From Pholis gunnellus (lineage: Eukaryota > Chordata > Actinopteri > Perciformes > Pholidae): DNA of 64,000 nt. The notes below the pieces were generated by a model. That model had not been told where the DNA came from and ran no database searches. It saw only the letters and a list, made by a program, of their open reading frames with translations. Positions 37,107 to 50,100 of this stretch are shown here, in pieces (positions within the stretch are counted from its first letter, which is position 1; each line of letters begins with the position of its first letter). The translations under genes and the position numbers were made by a program. Where the stretch lies: positions 5,840,363-5,904,362 of the forward strand of contig OU342809.1 of the NCBI GenBank assembly GCA_910591455.2, read 5' to 3'.

Positions 37107-38833
37107 GAAATGGGAGACTGTATTTTCTGCCACACATTTGTGAACTAAACTCATCTGCACATTTGTGTGGGTTGTAAATAATTGTATTGATTTATTGCCT
37201 CATTGATTCAACACAAGTCTCAGGTAAGCCAGCTGTGAAGTAAACACTGTGGGTTGTGGGTGTTTAAATAATGAAGACTTGCGATTTTGGACGATCAATA
37301 ACCGGTAGAGCTCTGTGGAAGAGTTTCTATGAATTTGATCGGTTTCTCAGTTCCTGTGTCAAAGCGCTGCTGGGCCTGACTTGAGAGAGCGAAACATCTG
37401 GGGCATCCATCAGTGCTCCTGACATGACTTTGTGTCTGAGTGCGGTTTAATCATTGCAATCCCCCACCCCCCCCACCCCGCGGTGACTCATCCTTCTTGA
37501 CTGAGACCTTCTCTTCACCCAAATTATAGAGCTACGTGTAATTCCCCTCTCGCAAGAGGCGGATCAAAATGTTGTCTTGCTGTAAGATATTTTTATCCAG
37601 CAACCAGCCTGAGTGTTAATTATGGCAAATATTTATACATTAAAGTAAAGCCCCCTGTGAATTGGCAGAGTGCAGCATCCAGCACACAGCAGCAGTAATG
37701 GCTACACCATCACAGTGGAATTTCCTCCACATGTGAGTTCCCACTGAACTAGTTATCCTTAGCTGGGCTCTGAGAATGGGCCTAATCAGGATTTCAGAGG
37801 GTGATAAGCGGAGTGGCGCTTCATATTTAACTCTGTGCGTACGACGCATTTTAATAACAGAGTAGAGTTAATATTGACAGATTAAGAAAAAACACACCAG
37901 CAGCTGCTAAATAGTGTGGTGTGGTTGGGATAATGGTTGATCGGTTGACTGATTGATTGCAGATGGTGTCACAAGGGGCTGTTTGTTTACACAAATGATG
38001 ATTCAGCTCTTCAGGAACCCAGGAGGGAATTATGAACTGTATCCCTACCTTGTTTATAATAAACTGATTCATATTTAATAAACCATGCATTCATAAAGAT
38101 CGTGTTGAGTGAACTGATAGTAATACCCATTGTATGTTCATATTTCTCCAAAACCAAAAGGGAAAGCTCACTTGGTGCCAGGTGAAGTTAACATGAGCAA
38201 CAATTGCCAGTCCAACAACCGTGTGCTAGAACAAATGGTTACCTATGAAGCGTGTCATCACTGTTCACCATCACCTCCTCATTCTGGGCTAAAACCTGTG
38301 GCCTGCTAGCATAGTGTTTCCCAACTTAAAGAAAATGGCAAACCATCATGACTCAATTCACTGTAGGCCTTATCTTTAAATCTGGAGGATAGCAAATGTG
38401 CGCGTAAATGAATGTTCCTGACCATGTGAATGTTTACTACCTTTTTATTGTCTGGAATGGGTAAACCAGCCATTTCGAAGTGATATACGCTTGATAAATT
38501 ACAACTTTGTTTAAAGCAGGTGTTACAGAAATGTAGACATGTCAAATACTTTATAAATGAGACAGAAACAGTAGCAGTTACAGTAAACTGACTACTCATC
38601 CGTAAAACAAACATATATATATATATACATACACTAGCCTCAGATTAGATTTAATGTCTTATGTAAGCTACAATTATCAGAACATCAGGGACATTTAGGG
38701 TCCCTCATGTGGGATGGTCCCCCAGATCCCCAACAGAGGTTCAGAGTCTGTTTGGTCTGTTTGTTTATTAACTGGACCCTCTCCTGCTGTCATTCAGCAA
38801 AAGTGGACCCTGAGCTAAAGGTGAGTATCCCTG
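37107..38833. other. Unassigned non-coding stretch
   Basis: No gene or repeat family recognised. Contains a C-rich run at 37461-37480, a cluster of low-complexity (AT)n at 38613-38626, and short chance ORFs. Confidence 0.4.
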
Positions 38834-39195
38834 GTCTACAGCTATGCTAGCTACAATGACAATGCTAACATGCTTTGTCATTACAGTAACCAGTAGTGAA
38901 CACAAATCTGAGACTGATGGGAAAGTCATTAGTTTCACAGGTGTATGGTAGTTAACAATTGAATAGAATTTAGTTTTGATAGATGAAACGTCATAGATGA
39001 AAGGTCAGAAGAACATTTATATTCAAGGGAACGCAATTGGCTGAGACAAATTTCATAGCAACCCTGACCTCATGCTGGCACTTGAGGAAATGTCAGATTC
39101 GATTTTCGTCGAGATATTTCAGTCTGGACCATCGTGTTGGACCGACCAACCAACTAACTAACATTACCATTCCTAAATCCACTCTGCTAGCATGG
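38834..39195 (-). repeat. Dispersed teleost repeat (family R1), nearly end to end
   Basis: On the minus strand the right edge gives AGCCATGCTAGCAG, then GGTTGGTCGGTCC, TCCAGACTGAAATATCTCG and CTATGAAATTTG. The left edge gives GCATGTTAGCATTGTCATTG and GCTAGCATAGCTGTAGA. These are the opening and closing words of the R1 consensus, so the copy keeps both ends but lacks most of the middle, the part kept at 3615-3797. An A-run follows the right edge. Confidence 0.65.
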
Positions 39196-40356
39196 CTTTC
39201 CAAAAAAAAAAAGAAAAAGGACAAAATAGAGAGTCATGTGGGAATCAGGGAAAACATTTTTCTATCAGGAAGCAGCTTTATATAAGTTGATGGTGGAGGG
39301 ATAGGTAAGAGAGGTTGTGGTGGGAGGAAAAGGGAACTTTTAACCAACACTTAAGGGTTCAAGACTTATAGGTCGTACAGTAAAAGCCTGCTGTAGATTA
39401 CAAAATGGTACAGTCTGGTTGTTACTGCACCACAATGTCTGCATACTTAAACATCATGAATAACAATGTCAAGAAGCAGCTCATTAGTACTTCAGACTGG
39501 ACAACAGCTATTTTAATAGCTCATAATTGCAGAGTGAAATCACTGTGGAACATACCAAGTGAGAGGAAAAGATAAGGAGTGCAATTACTGTACAGTGGAG
39601 AAGCCCGACGTCTACTGTAGAAAAGTCATTTATTCAGATCTGTCAATCCAACACTACCTAATTGCTGTTGAAAATGACCCCGCCACTGGCAGATTGTTTA
39701 TTGAGCAACTAATCTGTGCTCCTCCTTCTCGCCTAAGGCCACAGGAGGAAGGGGAACTTGATCAATGTCCCATCACTAGCCTGAGTCTTTAAACCGCACA
39801 TACAGTATGCAATAGACTCCACCCAGCACACGCTTAACGTGTGTTAAAAGCGGTGTCCATTAATCAATCCCATTAACATGTGGGGGGGGTTTGGTGACAT
39901 TGAAACAACCCAGGATATGCTGCTCACAGTATAAGGTACTTGAGGCAATTCTCTTTCAAGTTCCATTCTGAGTGTACGTTTTCTGTCTTATCTGTGAATG
40001 AAATATTAACCTCCAGACCGTTGGCTAAGTGTTTCATAAATATTGCATGGTGTGGAAGACGTAATTGGTTCCCCCATCTATAATGGCTGTCACCCTGGCA
40101 CAAGTGAAGGGCTTTGCAGATGATGGCAGTGAGGCTCATAATAGAATTTCACATAACTCTCCTGCATTCTGTTACATCCTGAGTAAGGCACTCACTGGCC
40201 ACTAGTTTGTAACTGTAGAGTTATTGTCCAAAGTGCAACATATCCATGTCAGGGAAAAATCATTACCTCTAATCTGACAGCTGAGGAATTTCCATATATT
40301 ATTTTAAAAGACATCAGTGAATAATTAGATTCTTTGTATTTAGTCACTTTGTGGTA

Positions 40357-40358
<2 letters not shown>
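39196..40358. other. Unassigned non-coding stretch
   Basis: A G-run lies at 39882-39889. No gene or repeat recognised. Confidence 0.4.

Positions 40359-40409
<51 letters not shown>
40359..40409. repeat. (AT)n microsatellite
   Basis: About 25 AT units ending in an A-run. Perfectly self-complementary, so it can extrude as a cruciform and may be unstable. Confidence 0.95.
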
Positions 40410-40414
<5 letters not shown>

Positions 40415-41640
40415 AAATTAAAACTCATTTAAGAGCCAAAAATATTATATTATATTTTCTTTAAAAAAAGAAATGCGTCTCGCTTAGCTCAGTGCTACAC
40501 AGCTGGTGAATGTGTCCTTGTCACTGGCCCAGTTACTCTGACTGGTCTATTCAATAGTGCAGATCAATATTCTTAATGCAAGTGGCGTTTCAATTATATC
40601 AAGGCTTAGAAATCATTCTTTAACAGGTTCTCTCTTCAGCTTCACCCTCAGTTAATAACTGAATTTAAAAGATGAGGTCGCAGGAGGTTTAGAGATCTTG
40701 GCACCTGGTTATGGAAAGATCAGGTCTCCTCAATGTTTACAATTCACTGACAACATCTTTCTCTTCAAGAGAAACCGAGGAAAACGGAAAGTTGATAAAT
40801 CTTTTAAATCAACAGTGTTTTCAGCACAGAGCAGAGAGAGCTGCGGGGATAACAACCACGAGACAAAATTCAACCACAACTTATAAAACTCTTAATAATT
40901 ATCAAGACTGCAAGACTCAATACTAATATAACATTTCACCATTCGTAATAAGCCTATAAAGAAAAAAGAAAAAAGATGACTCATACGTTTCGTATAGATG
41001 TGCTCATATAACCAGCCTGATCAATATACTAAAGTACTTTTATGTTTACTTTGGGCAAGCTCAGGAAATATACAATTGCCACCTCGACCATAGCATTCCT
41101 TCTGATCCAGTATCCATCCTTGTTTATTTGTAAAAAGGGTTCCTCTGCAAAGACCTGCAAGCTGAGACTGACCTTGGTCTTTCTTTTGGTCTCTGGGGCT
41201 TGTAAGCGTTGCATTTTTGTAGGCAGTTGTATTAACCAGAGTTTTAAAATTATTTAGAAAAACATATTTGTTATAAAGTAAAATAAAAGCTGAAATTATT
41301 GTAGTTTTGGGCGATTTTAACCCATTTTCACATCATTTTAATTGGGTAGGGACCTCGTGAAGGAGCACAGGATTTCCTCCTGATTGAGTCTTTGTAAAGA
41401 AGTGAAGATCTCAAGGAGCTCGTGGGACTGGACCCCCAGAATGTGTCACCCTCTGGGATGGCTCTAATGAACACGGCAGGTGGAGGTGGGTTATGTCAGA
41501 CTTACACTGAAATACCAGCTGACAGCAGCTAAAATCCTACAAGCAACAAGATAATTGGTTAACCAAGGTGATTGTGAAATCTAGTACGGCATTTTAGGGC
41601 CATTGTAGGTCAAATATTTTATAAAAAAGTAAAATTATTA
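40410..41640. other. Unassigned non-coding stretch
   Basis: AT-rich with A-runs. No gene or repeat family recognised. Confidence 0.4.
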
Positions 41641-41659
41641 AGGAATAGGGGGAGAGGGG

Positions 41660-41745
41660 TAAAATTCAAAAAGAATTCCGAGATTAAAGTTCTAAATTGA
41701 CGAAACAAAAACCCAAATAATCTCAGATTTTTGCTCTGAGATTAT
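41660..41745. repeat. Degenerate AGATTAAAGTC-type repeat with hairpin
   Basis: Words GAATTCCGAGATTAAAG and TCTCAGA/TCTGAGATTAT recall a fish repeat built from alternating AATCTCAGA and TCTGAGATT units. Within it ATAATCTCAGA (41717-41727) and TCTGAGATTAT (41735-41745) form a perfect 11-bp hairpin with a 7-nt loop. Assignment of the family is tentative. Confidence 0.45.
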
Positions 41746-42042
41746 AAAGTCATACATTTTCTACAATGTTTGACACCACCGCCTGTGGTGTGAGGAGGTA
41801 GATCCTACCTTGCAAAGTTAAGCGTAATGGTTAGACAGCAACAAAAAAACAGCAAAAGAGAAATATGTTGGTGTTTTTTTGTTTTATGATTTAACAATCT
41901 CAGAATATTCTCAGAATATTTAAAACACCGTGGTATCAAATTGGAGAAAGGTTATTTGGAAAAAAAAAGTCCACATTTAACAATACATAACATACATAAG
42001 AAAGAGAAAAGATTATCCTTTCATTTTCGCAAAGCTTAAACT

Positions 42043-42260
42043 CAGATAGATAGTTACTTTATTAATCCCACAAGGGGACATTTTTCATTTTATATTTATA
42101 TATTGTAAGGCTACAGCAGCATTAATAGGTACAGTTAAAGCAATAAAAAATAACAGAGTAAAATGTTTTAAATATAAAAAATACACAATATATACCATGA
42201 AATAGAATATTAAATTATTTAACTAAACAATAGTGCAAAGATTTAACCAAACAAACAAAT
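42043..42260 (-). repeat. LINE-type 3' tail (TTTATTGATCCC family)
   Basis: AGATAGATAGTTACTTTATT, AATCCCACAAGGGGACATTT and the A-rich sequence after them are the reverse complement of a fish retrotransposon 3' end that normally reads AAATTTCCCCTTGGGGATCA followed by AATAAAGTATCTATC. A plus-strand relative lies at 63040-63105. Only the untranslated tail remains and no reverse-transcriptase frame is visible. Confidence 0.65.
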
Positions 42261-45009
42261 ATAGGAAGACAAGTTATTGAAAATAGAACTCTATTTGGTC
42301 ATTAAAACAAAGATAGATATTGCAATAACAAAGAAGGAGAAGGGCCACTGCCTGAATTCACTCTGGACTCTAAATAAAGAAGTTTAATATATATATATAT
42401 ATATATTTGAAGCTGTACTTCACAAATGGCTGTTAAAATGTCTCTCATGGACGAAAAACAACATGGACAAAAAAAAAAAGAAAAAAGAGCATCGTAATGA
42501 TATTATGCTCCGGCTCTGCTATCTCCGTTCTGTAGATTATCAAAAAGGCATCAGCACAGCATGGGGCGACATGTTGAAACGCTGCAGTTTTGTAACCAAC
42601 AGACGAAGGCCTGAACTTTTGGATGGAGGGGATTACAGAGCTGGGCTCAAATTTCTGTCGGAAGGAAGTCTCATTGGTGTCAAGCCGTACGCAGCAGAGA
42701 GCCGGCATAAGAGCTCATCCTTCTGTGGAGAATTTTGGATCCAGTCCTGTCTTTTATCTTTCCGCTTGCAGATGCCTCCGTCAACATGAGGATGGCTATC
42801 TGAAGCTTGGTTCCAGTACAATTTGTTGTCTCACTTCCAGACTTTGCTCATACTGTATGTGTGAATGTGTGACATTGTGGTACTGCAATACGGTTTATCC
42901 CAGGCCAGTCGAATATGTTGAAATGAAACCTAATTGTACAGAAGTCAACAACAAGGATAAATTAATTTATGAATAGAAATAACTGAATAATAAATATGGG
43001 GTGTTTTTTTTTTTGTTATAATGAAAATAGGGAATATATGAAGAGTTTACGAAGGATTTTTTAAATCCGGCCACAGTGCAAACTTCACCAACGTTGTTGA
43101 GGGAATTGTATTCTTCTCCCAGGGAGTGGATTCAATTTGTTGTGACTGACAGACTGTATATACGAACAATGCGGTATCAATCAATATATGGCTAAATGCT
43201 ACAGAAGATCCTGTGTGTGGATGACCTGCAGGGCACACATCAAATAAACCAACTCAGTGCCCTTTTCCTCGCGGATCGGCGGTCTGTTCCATGTCAGCCG
43301 TGTCATTTTGTGTTACGTTACATCTCATCTTCCATCTTTCATAAGTGCAGCACGGCGTCAGTCCAGCCGGACCTCTGGAGCGGCGGAATCAGCGGATGCA
43401 ATTGCTTTCCGTATGGTTCTGACGGCATGTGAATACATTCATAGCTAAGAGATTCATCACATCGGAAAGCTCAAATCACACTTGGCTCCATAATCAGAGG
43501 AGTTTGATGCGTATTAGTGTGTGCTTGAGTTGAATTTATTATTTGTCTTGGCTTGAAACTGTAACCTAAACCACTTAATCCCTTTCAACACAACTTCAGT
43601 CCTATAGGGTATGAATGAAGAGCTGTGGTAAAAGCAGCTTCCTACTCACTGTTCCAGTGTGCTCCAGGGCAAAAACATGCTCTTTTCTCAAATGACAGAA
43701 AACATCTTGACAGATATTTATCGCTGTGTAAGTGTAAGACTTCCCCGCTTGAGATTTTCCTAGAAATCCCTCCAGCTTCCTAACGTGCAGACATAAGATA
43801 TGGATTTTTAGAAAAAAGAAAGATTCTTCCTTTTCCCCTCGATACTTAAATGGATTCTAAAGTGCTGTGGTTATGAAAATATATATTACACAAGGCTCCC
43901 ACAATATTATGGAAAATGAATGGTTTTATGAGGGTGGATGAACAGGGTGAAATTGATGATAATGTGGAAATGTTTTTTTGTGTGTGATTCAATCAAATAA
44001 GTGATTAGTGTACATAAATAAAAATGTAGAATTTCCAACTCAACATAAATTATGAAAATGATCCGACATGATATGCCTTAAATCCATGTAAAAAGACCTT
44101 AGTCAATTTCTATAATATTATATCAACTGCCGGTTCAAAAGACCAGGAAAGAAAATGAATTATGGTATGAAGTGTGTATGAATTATCATTAGGCAAGTGC
44201 CTTTTAATAAATTTACCATAGATCCTCCTTTGAAAAGATTGAAATGGCTTAAATGAGGATAGAGTTATTAGGAAGTAAATGAAGGTACAGTATCTGCATA
44301 GAATTAGAAGTGCCTCCAGCTCCATCTAATATTTTAACAAATGTTCCAGTTTTGATTTGATTAAAATTAGAAATATTCATGCTATGAGAAGTCAGCTTTT
44401 CCATCTTGGATGTGAAGTACGCAGTGTTTTTTTCTTTTATTCTCTTTTTTAAATGAAATAAATAACTTGATCAGCAAAACTGTACACAATCACAAGACAG
44501 GAACTAGCGTTGCTTTTTTACAATGTGGATAATTTCAGGTGCACTATAGTATTTCATGAACATATGAACAATATGGGAAACAAGCCAAATTGCGTTTTTT
44601 TAAGACCGATATTGTGATATTATCTTCTGCTAATAAATCATTCTATGACTAACACAACACTGGATATAGTCAATACATAAACGTGTCTTTCATACAGGCC
44701 AGGCCTACATGTTATGGTGAAACAAGATCTGAATTGATATGAATAACAACTTTATTACCAGCCAATACTTGTATTCTTCCACGTTGTGAGTCATCATGGC
44801 AAATTATGGTCCTTGTGATGCCTACTGTAAGTGGCGGTTCGGTCTGTGTATGGATATTGCCACCGCAATAACGTCACAACCGTGCAAGATGTGGTCACAA
44901 AACGTTAAAGCTGAAATCATAATAATGGTCGAGTTCATGATGGGTGTGGTGCGGGCAAGGCGGGCAGAAGTACGGGGGTAGGATGTAGGGAAAGGGCCTC
45001 TGGTGATCC
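42261..45009. other. Unassigned non-coding stretch
   Basis: Includes a short (AT)n tract at 42389-42406 and A/T runs. 43200-43440 is GC- and CpG-rich compared with its flanks but has no recognisable exon. No repeat family assigned. Confidence 0.4.
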
Positions 45010-45110
45010 GTTCTCAAGATGCTGAGTGATGAGGCTCAAAGTCGGCGTTCCAGTTCATCCCAAAGGTGTTTGATGGGGTCAGATCAGGAAACAGTTCCCC
45101 TGTGCTGTGT
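45010..45110 (-). pseudogene. Tc1/mariner transposase C-terminal fragment
   Basis: The minus strand from 45088 to 45050 translates to PDLTPIKHLWDEL followed by ERRL and a stop. This is the C-terminal PDLNPIEHLW-ELERRL signature of Tc1-like transposases, whose glutamate completes the DDE catalytic triad. Here that glutamate codon (GAA) reads as lysine (AAA, 45070-45068), so the catalytic residue is lost, and a stop follows shortly. The DNA-binding region and the first two aspartates are not recognisable nearby. A dead fragment of about 100 bp. Confidence 0.7.
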
Positions 45111-46199
45111 GACCATGAAAAACAACACTGGAGCAAACGTAAACAGAGGTAAAAGTATGCAGACCCGCCTGCCCACGTACATTACACCAAACAATCCCTA
45201 AATCACATTAAAAAAGTCAACAGGTCATGTGACTTTGTGCACCCCCCCAACAGTGGCAATGTAAATTGAATTTGAATGAAAATGAAGTAGCCTGAATATA
45301 GTTAAAGCGTTTGAATAAAAGGATTCACTGTAAACTGAGGCAGAAGATCCACCGTGGGCAGTCCACTGACTTTCCAATGTCAGATCTGACACTCGCCATG
45401 CCAGCACATTTCTATCAGCACCATCATGCTACTGCCGTAAGCACGCTGATTGAAACAGACTCCAGCCACATGCTTATCTGATGAGCATGTGGTGCACGTT
45501 GAACTGATTCATAAACTGCCACACAGAGCTGTTGGGGATAATAATGATTCATTTCCCCTGGCCGTCACATTTCCCACCACTTCCCCTTCAACCACCAACA
45601 CCATCCCGACCACCAGCAGCCTCCCTGATGTCACCGCAGAGATGGACCGTGAATTCGTGATCACAGACTAAATCCATGCTTGCCAGGGGACATGCGTTTC
45701 CAATTTCATATAGTGCAAAGCCAAGTTGATATGTTATCTTGCCATTCATCTGTGGATAATGCTTCAGGCGTTATTGGATGTTATCCATGTCGTTCACTGA
45801 CAGAATGAATGAATACAATATAATCTACAATAAATTGATTGCTCTCCAAGCGTCTGGTATGATTTTTCCACTTCAGCCTCCTACCTAACACTCAACAGTA
45901 TATATACAAATATCCTGACGACAGAGCTTTGCCTCACTGCTTGGACGCCCCCCATTAGTGGCCAACTCCGACACAACGCTGCCAGAGGCCCAGGCCGTAT
46001 TGCTGGGCCCATTCGAGAGAATGAAGATCCGACAAAACTACAACCAGGACTTTGACGTAGCAGACTGTCAAATCCCTGCTGCAGTAAAATGAGGAGGTTT
46101 TCTGAAGGGAATCTGGTACAATACCACTTTCATCCACAGGGACGGCCAAAATGAACACAACATAAAAGTTCCTTGTAGTGTCCTTTAAAGAAAAGAAAA
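45111..46199. other. Unassigned stretch between two Tc1-like fragments
   Basis: No clear transposase frame, terminal repeat or known element recognised between the two fragments. A C-run lies at 45242-45248. Confidence 0.35.
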
Positions 46200-46370
46200 A
46201 GTTAGCAAAGTATCCTCACCATCCTCCGAAACAGCGTCAATCTCTTGATAAAGATTCTGCAAGTCTCTAAAACTCTACAGGGAGGATAGTTGGTGTTGTG
46301 TTTATGATGATGATGGAGAGCATTGTCTAAAATCTTCCAAAGCTCCACTGGGTAGTGATCTGGTGACTAA
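46200..46370 (-). pseudogene. Second Tc1/mariner-like transposase fragment
   Basis: On the minus strand from 46366 the frame reads SPDHYPVELWKILDNALHHH. This fits the SPDLNPIE-LW block of Tc1-like transposases with one residue lost between E and L. The glutamate is kept here, unlike at 45070. Downstream residues are compatible with the C-terminal tail but diverged. It differs from the 45-kb fragment, so the two probably come from different Tc1-like families. Confidence 0.5.
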
Positions 46371-46890
46371 ACGATGTCTTTGCTTATGGTTAAAAAAAAG
46401 TTTTCGGTTAAATATTGACATATTGAAATTAGATTACATGTTTTTTTTGTCAGCTACAGCTTGTAGATCTCCTGTGCCCAAATGGGAGAACGGTATATTC
46501 TACATTTCTTGATTTGAAGGTGGCTGATGTCAGTTTGCAGGCTAGGTAGCTAATTATCTCATCAGCTGCAGCACATTAAACAGCATGTACCCATAAATGT
46601 CCTTGTAACTACTGGTGCTGTCCTTATTTGTCAGTTACACGGCTAAAACAAGACATTGGAAACTGATCTTCCATTCAATGGGGCAATGTTTCCAACTCTC
46701 CCCTCAGAGGCTGAAAGAAAGAAGAACCTTTCTGTAATTTCCCTACAGCCATTTCTCCTTCTTTTTCATAAAAATGATTAAAAAAGACTTTATTTTTGGT
46801 TGTAGAAGGGGATGACGAATTATGATTTTGGTTCTTTAAAAAAGTCGATCAACAAATCAGTCTAAAAAATCTCAAAGGCTTATTTCAAAG
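46371..46890. other. Unassigned non-coding stretch
   Basis: AT-rich DNA with A- and T-runs. No gene or repeat recognised. Confidence 0.4.
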
Positions 46891-46914
46891 ATTGATTGAT
46901 TGATTGATTGATTT
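46891..46914. repeat. (ATTG)n microsatellite
   Basis: Five to six ATTG units in a row. Confidence 0.9.
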
Positions 46915-47110
46915 GATTAGTGATAAACCTGTCAGAATAATAACAGGACTTTATCTTATAACTCTGGATAACTTTGTGGCTCCGTCTCACATTGTGAAAC
47001 ACAAACACTGCCATCTTTATTAAACCTTTACTAAATATTCCAGTAAATGGACTGAGACATCATCTTAACTGTGATGTAGATAAAGTGGAAACAAGGGGAC
47101 TCCAATAAAT

Positions 47111-47155
47111 ATAAGGAACAGTGAATATAAGGAACAGTGAATATAAGGAACAGTG
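47111..47155. repeat. 16-bp tandem repeat, about 2.8 copies
   Basis: The unit ATAAGGAACAGTGAAT is repeated exactly, the third copy breaking off after ATAAGGAACAGTG. The identical copies point to recent expansion. Confidence 0.95.
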
Positions 47156-50100
47156 TAGGTGAGGGCCCTGAAGGACTTACTGCCTTTACGAGGAGCATTA
47201 AGATTCACTTGTACTGTAAGCTTCATCGCCCGCACAAAACAATGAGAAATACTGGCACGTTATAATTCACTGAGTGAATATGACCGTCAGTGAATCAGTG
47301 CAGTTCTTTTTTTTTGGAATCTTAAATTATTTGTTGTTGAGCACTTTTTCTAGATCAGAAAACAAATGTCCGTTTGCTTCACTGAAGGGAAATGTTGATC
47401 CATCCCAATGCTTAATATAGCGTAGTTGGGTTAACATATGACACAAAGAATAAATATAAACTCATTTACTTTTACAGAAATATTCTCTTGCACTGCCTTT
47501 CCTCTGGTACGGTCTTGATTTGAGGTGGCAAAAATATGTTTTCCAAAGTCTGCGCTCCTTAAATGGTAGAAATAACAACAAAGAAAATACATTACAAAGT
47601 AATATTGTTGTGCTGACAAAGTTCACATTTTAGGTTTTCCATTTCACAAACTGTTTTTCTAAGCTGATTTTCAATGCTGCTGCTTTCTTAATGTTCCTTT
47701 AGAGCTCAGTGTTAGTGGACGCTGTTTTACAGGTCAACCTCCCTGTCTCCGCTCTCTGCACCTCGTACGTGAGTGCTCTGTTAAACGTGAGGTGTTTTTA
47801 TTGTTTTGAGGAGAGAGATAACCCACTGGGACATGAGGAGAAAAAAGCAAAGACTCCTTCATCCAGGGTTCCCCTCATTACAATCTGCCTTCGAGGATTG
47901 AAAGTCAAACTGTGTTTGATTTTCTCTGATGAGCATTTGGGGAATACACCTTTTACCTCCTTTTGGGAAGGCTGGAACGCACGCTGTTGAAAATGTCAGA
48001 TGAATAATCATTCATGATGAATGAACTGCTGGGCACAGTCAAAAGGGGAACTATACCTTGAGGAAAAATGAGAAAATGTAAATCAACTTGTCATATTTTT
48101 GACAGTGATCTTCTCGATCAAGAACATCTCATGCCACGTACTCGATTGAGAGGCTGTAATGCGATTGTGTCTCTGTGTCATGAGCGTATTTCAACAATTC
48201 AAAAAGCAAGGAATAAAATGATGAAAAATTTAATAATTTGCAGCAAATCGTTAACCAATTTGTTTTTTTTAAATGCTGTGTTAGTGGAGCTCCAACAATA
48301 AGTCCTCTCAAAGGAAAACCGTCAGCATCTATAATATAGCATATGTATAATGCATATGTTTAATGTATTTATCCATTTAGCTGTGCCTTAATGTGGACAA
48401 AAGAAATTAAAAACATGAATACATTTAGGAATCCTGCAGGATTATCCTGTTATTCCACTCTTCTTGCTGCTCTGGAATCAAAGATGTAGGCTGTTAAATA
48501 TAACTTTGATAGCGGTAAATGTATCACAGTTATTGTGCTGGAAGGCATTTGTCCATCTCACCACTCCTCATGTAACGTCTTGGTACAGCACAACATATGC
48601 TGTAACAACCTTGCAAAGATAAAACGTGTCCAAAGGCAACGTATTTATATTTAGCACTAACAGGTTCTTGCTTATTATTGAATAGAATTGCTTGATAGTT
48701 AAATTCAAGCCTTTAGGGAATTTCTCTCACTGTTCTTGTGCGTGAGCAGCAACTGCTAAGCATGGACTAAATATAAGTAAAGACTTATAACAGCTTATTG
48801 AATTATGCATATTTCAAGTGTTGTTAGTTTTTCCATCTTTTCTATTCAATCCTAATACGCCTGCTGTGGTATGACCTCACACTTTCCCCCTTCTTCTCTG
48901 ATGACAGGAGTCAGCAGGGATTGTTAAATATTACAGATGCAGTGCGCCAAGGGCACGTGAAAATATCTGTAATGCCAGAAAATGTAGCGTTATTCCCCCC
49001 AAAGTCAAGGTTAGAATTTGCCTATCTTCGTATTTTGTTGGACATGTCTTAATAAGCAGAAATCTCCATCCCCGGAGCGTATCCAGCAGGAGAGTGCTTA
49101 CCCCAGCACTCATATTAGTGTGCGAGGAGACTGAAAAAAAAAAGCAGAGGAGAAGAGTTAACATGAGGTTTAAACGAGGGTTAGAGTCGCACTTTAGGCA
49201 TACATGTAAGCATAGCTGTTATCACAGACAAAACTCCACCGTGAGCTAGCGGAACACGAGTACAGAGTCTGGGGAGCTTACTGGTGCATCTCTGATGGAT
49301 CAGTCATTTTGTTGCCATTTTTAGTCCACTATATGTGCATGTACATGCGGCAAATACCTTGTGGAACCTGAGTGCCTGGTAGAAACGCTCTGGTAGAAAC
49401 GCTGAGTGGATCCGGCTACTTCTAACCTTTCAATCGACAGGGTTGTTTATAGGAAAAGTGCTTTGGGCCTGTGCTGCAGCCACATGGGCTTTGGGTTTGT
49501 GGAACACACGGGATGTTTGGTAGTTAGACCGCGTCAACAGTTTTGTGGCGCCATTGCCTCTGACAAACTTGTGGATTGGGGTCTCTGATATTGGTAGATC
49601 TTTTGACTGAATTAAATTGAAAACCGGTGATTTGGTTTGGTTAGTTTGTCGAAAACCTTGGCTTTCCTTTTAGAACGCTGGGGAACCGGTTGGAGATGAA
49701 ATGGAATGTTGTATAAGTTCTCTACACAGATCATTAACTTCAGAGACATTGCTCTGCTGCTTGAGTGTCACATAGACGTGTGTTTTCAGCATGGACATAT
49801 TTAATAAACCACAGCTGTCAGTTGTTTTTTCTGTACTTAGCTGTCATTGAACCAGAGCTATTTCTATACTCGTAGTAACCCTTAATATATACCTTGATGT
49901 TAATTTTCATGATAAAATCAGTTACTTTTTTTAATTAACGGTAGCTGTAACAATCACTCCAAATCCTCTTAATCCCTTTCTTTGTAGCCCTTCATAATCC
50001 TGAATGTCATGTTCATTGTGCGAAGCAGAATAGTCCATTTTGCCGACCACAAGCACCCGATACATAGCACTACTAGAGCACAAGTGCCACCAAGTTGCTG

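Noticed and set aside
47709..47990. 93-codon ORF that might be an exon
   Set aside because: The ends do not coincide with good splice sites in frame and no family is recognised.
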